From Paramixta manurensis (GTDB taxonomy: Bacteria > Pseudomonadota > Gammaproteobacteria > Enterobacterales > Enterobacteriaceae), in NCBI RefSeq assembly GCF_013285385.1, contig NZ_CP054212.1, positions 2,108,001-2,172,000 on the forward strand: 64,000 bases of DNA, in the 5' to 3' direction. A model generated the notes under the pieces. That model was given only the letters and a program-made list of their open reading frames with translations, made no database searches and was not told the origin of the DNA. The position numbers were made by a program, and so were the translations under genes. Below are positions 63,229 to 64,000 of this stretch, piece by piece. Numbering within the stretch: the stretch's first letter is position 1; each line of letters opens with the position of its first letter.

Positions 63229-63396
63229 TTACTTGGTCAGAATCAGTTTTCCGGCCTGCGTCTGGCGTAGCACGTAATGTTGGCCCTGATGCAGGATAAC
63301 GACACGGCCTTCAGAACCCAGTAACAGTTTGCTGTCTATCTGGCGGAAAGAGGCCGGATGCGTGGCAGCGGCAAGAGGTGCGGGATGCTTGTCCAT
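63229..63396 (-). CDS. hemP: Haemin uptake protein HemP
   Basis: 55-residue protein too short for most gene finders: MDKHPAPLAAATHPASFRQI, then SKLLLGSEGRVVILHQGQHY and VLRQTQAGKLILTK. The IDSKLLLG and GQHYVLRQTQAGKLILTK motifs are typical of HemP/YdiE, which promotes haem receptor expression in several bacteria. It lies 140 bases before hmuR and just downstream of a Fur box. E. coli also has this gene (ydiE) next to aroH. Confidence 0.92.
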   Translation of the reverse strand: MDKHPAPLAAATHPASFRQIDSKLLLGSEGRVVILHQGQHYVLRQTQAGKLILTK

Positions 63397-63435
63397 AAGA
63401 ATTAACCTGATTGCAAATGTTAATTGTTTTCATAT

Positions 63436-63452
63436 TGATAATCATTATCAAC
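63436..63452. promoter_or_regulatory. Fur box of hemP-hmuRSTUV
   Basis: TTGATAATCATTATCAA is a perfect palindrome carrying the Fur core GATAAT-C-ATTATC, 40 bases before the hemP start. Iron-replete Fur would repress the operon. Confidence 0.88.
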
Positions 63453-63568
63453 AAATGTAACTAAGACGCAAGAATAAAATGCGTTGCAGACGGGAAAAGC
63501 GAAGAGAGTAGGCAGGATGGTGAACCGGAGCGCCAGCCGGGATAGCTCGCGCTCCGTAAATCACGAGG

Positions 63569-64000
63569 TCAGAAACGGCTATCGACGGCATCCGCCAATA
63601 GGGCAAGCACCGCTTCGCTATCATCCCAACCCAGACAGGGGTCGGTAATCGATTGTCCGTAGACCAATGGTTGACCTGCCACCACTTTTTGCGTGCCTTC
63701 CTCAAGGAAGCTTTCAATCATGACGCCGGCAATGGCGGATGCGCCATCGCGAATTTGCTGTGCGACCGATTCGGCAACGTCGCGTTGGCGGCGATGTTGT
63801 TTCAGGCAGTTACCGTGGCTGAAATCGATCACTAATTGCTCTGGCAACCCAAACTCGCGCAGACTCGCCGCCGCAGCAGCGATATCATCGGGATGATAAT
63901 TGGGGGTTTTCCCGCCGCGCATAATAATGTGACCAGAAGGGTTACCGCTGGTCTGGTAAATCGTCATTTGCCCGTATTTATCCGGCGACAAAAACATATG
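63569..64000 (-). CDS. aroH: DAHP synthase, Trp-sensitive type (5' part outside window)
   Basis: C-terminal ~143 residues of a class I 3-deoxy-7-phosphoheptulonate synthase, first step of aromatic amino acid synthesis. Visible: FLSPDKYGQMTIYQTSGNPSG, HIIMRGGKTPNYHPDDI, LVIDFSHGNCLKQHRRQ with metal His, ESFLEEGTQKVV and YGQSITDPCLGWDDSE. The reading frame is open past the last base. Called AroH because it neighbours hemP and selO as in E. coli; AroF/AroG cannot be excluded from this part alone. Confidence 0.88.
   Translation of the reverse strand, partial: HMFLSPDKYGQMTIYQTSGNPSGHIIMRGGKTPNYHPDDIAAAAASLREFGLPEQLVIDFSHGNCLKQHRRQRDVAESVAQQIRDGASAIAGVMIESFLEEGTQKVVAGQPLVYGQSITDPCLGWDDSEAVLALLADAVDSRF

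Noticed and set aside
1..64000. CRISPR arrays, insertion sequences, integrases, prophage genes, tRNA or rRNA genes
   Set aside because: I looked for direct repeats with regular spacing, transposase/integrase-like translations and cloverleaf/CCA patterns and saw none; a tRNA finder would settle the RNA point.

Overview
This window is an ordinary chromosomal stretch of a gamma-proteobacterium of the order Enterobacterales. Nearly every housekeeping gene has a close E. coli counterpart, and long blocks keep the E. coli order: sirB2-sirB1-kdsA-chaA-chaB-chaC; astCADBE-spy; cho-nadE-osmE; katE-tcyP-ydjM; hxpB-yniB-yniA-ydiZ-ydiY; thrS-infC-rpmI-rplT-pheM-pheST-ihfA-btuCED-nlpC-rflP-selO; and hemP-aroH. 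Accessory content (a type VI secretion fragment, a cyanide-insensitive type bd oxidase, kduID, a hemPRSTUV haem locus, no pfkB beside ydiZ) would suit Pantoea, Mixta, Erwinia or relatives, but the genus is inference.

Region by region. 1-4700: the 3' part of sirB2, sirB1, kdsA (KDO synthesis) and the cha cluster. 4700-13200: a minus-strand type VI secretion (T6SS) fragment, tssL-tssM-tagF-tagH-pppA-(unknown exported protein)-ppkA. It holds the inner-membrane anchor proteins and the phosphorylation control module but no tube, sheath, baseplate, spike or ClpV genes, and TssM is only about 700 residues. It sits where E. coli has ychN, between chaC and ychO. 13500-17300: a hotdog thioesterase, a PEBP-family exported protein, the ychO inverse autotransporter and a bestrophin-like channel. 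17270-19900: a three-gene cytochrome bd-type oxidase operon with a DUF2474 small subunit. 20040-26515: the astCADBE arginine catabolic operon behind an NtrC box and a sigma-54 promoter. 26500-28500: an AT-rich accessory patch with an unknown overlapping gene pair and an LprI-like exported protein. 28500-37900: stress genes (spy, a YghA-like dehydrogenase, cho with a LexA box, nadE, osmE, katE), the TcyP cystine importer and ydjM with two LexA boxes. 38000-39800: kduID under a KdgR operator. 39900-44050: hxpB, yniB, yniA, ydiZ, ydiY and an ariR-like regulator. 44100-51800: a candidate small RNA, then the translation cluster thrS to ihfA with pheM attenuation. 51900-57400: btuCED, nlpC, an rflP (ydiV) homologue with a candidate upstream mini-ORF, and selO. 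57400-63450: the Fur-controlled haem operon hemP-hmuRSTUV. 63569-64000: the 3' part of aroH.

The most noteworthy items are the reduced T6SS locus with its short TssM, a candidate ~90-nt RNA (or ariR leader attenuator) with its own promoter and terminator at 44124-44245, the unknown gene pair plus LprI-like gene at 26610-28101, the mini-ORF with a near-perfect Shine-Dalgarno ahead of rflP, and well-formed operators for NtrC/sigma-54, LexA, KdgR and Fur. I saw no insertion sequence, integrase, CRISPR array, tRNA or rRNA gene.
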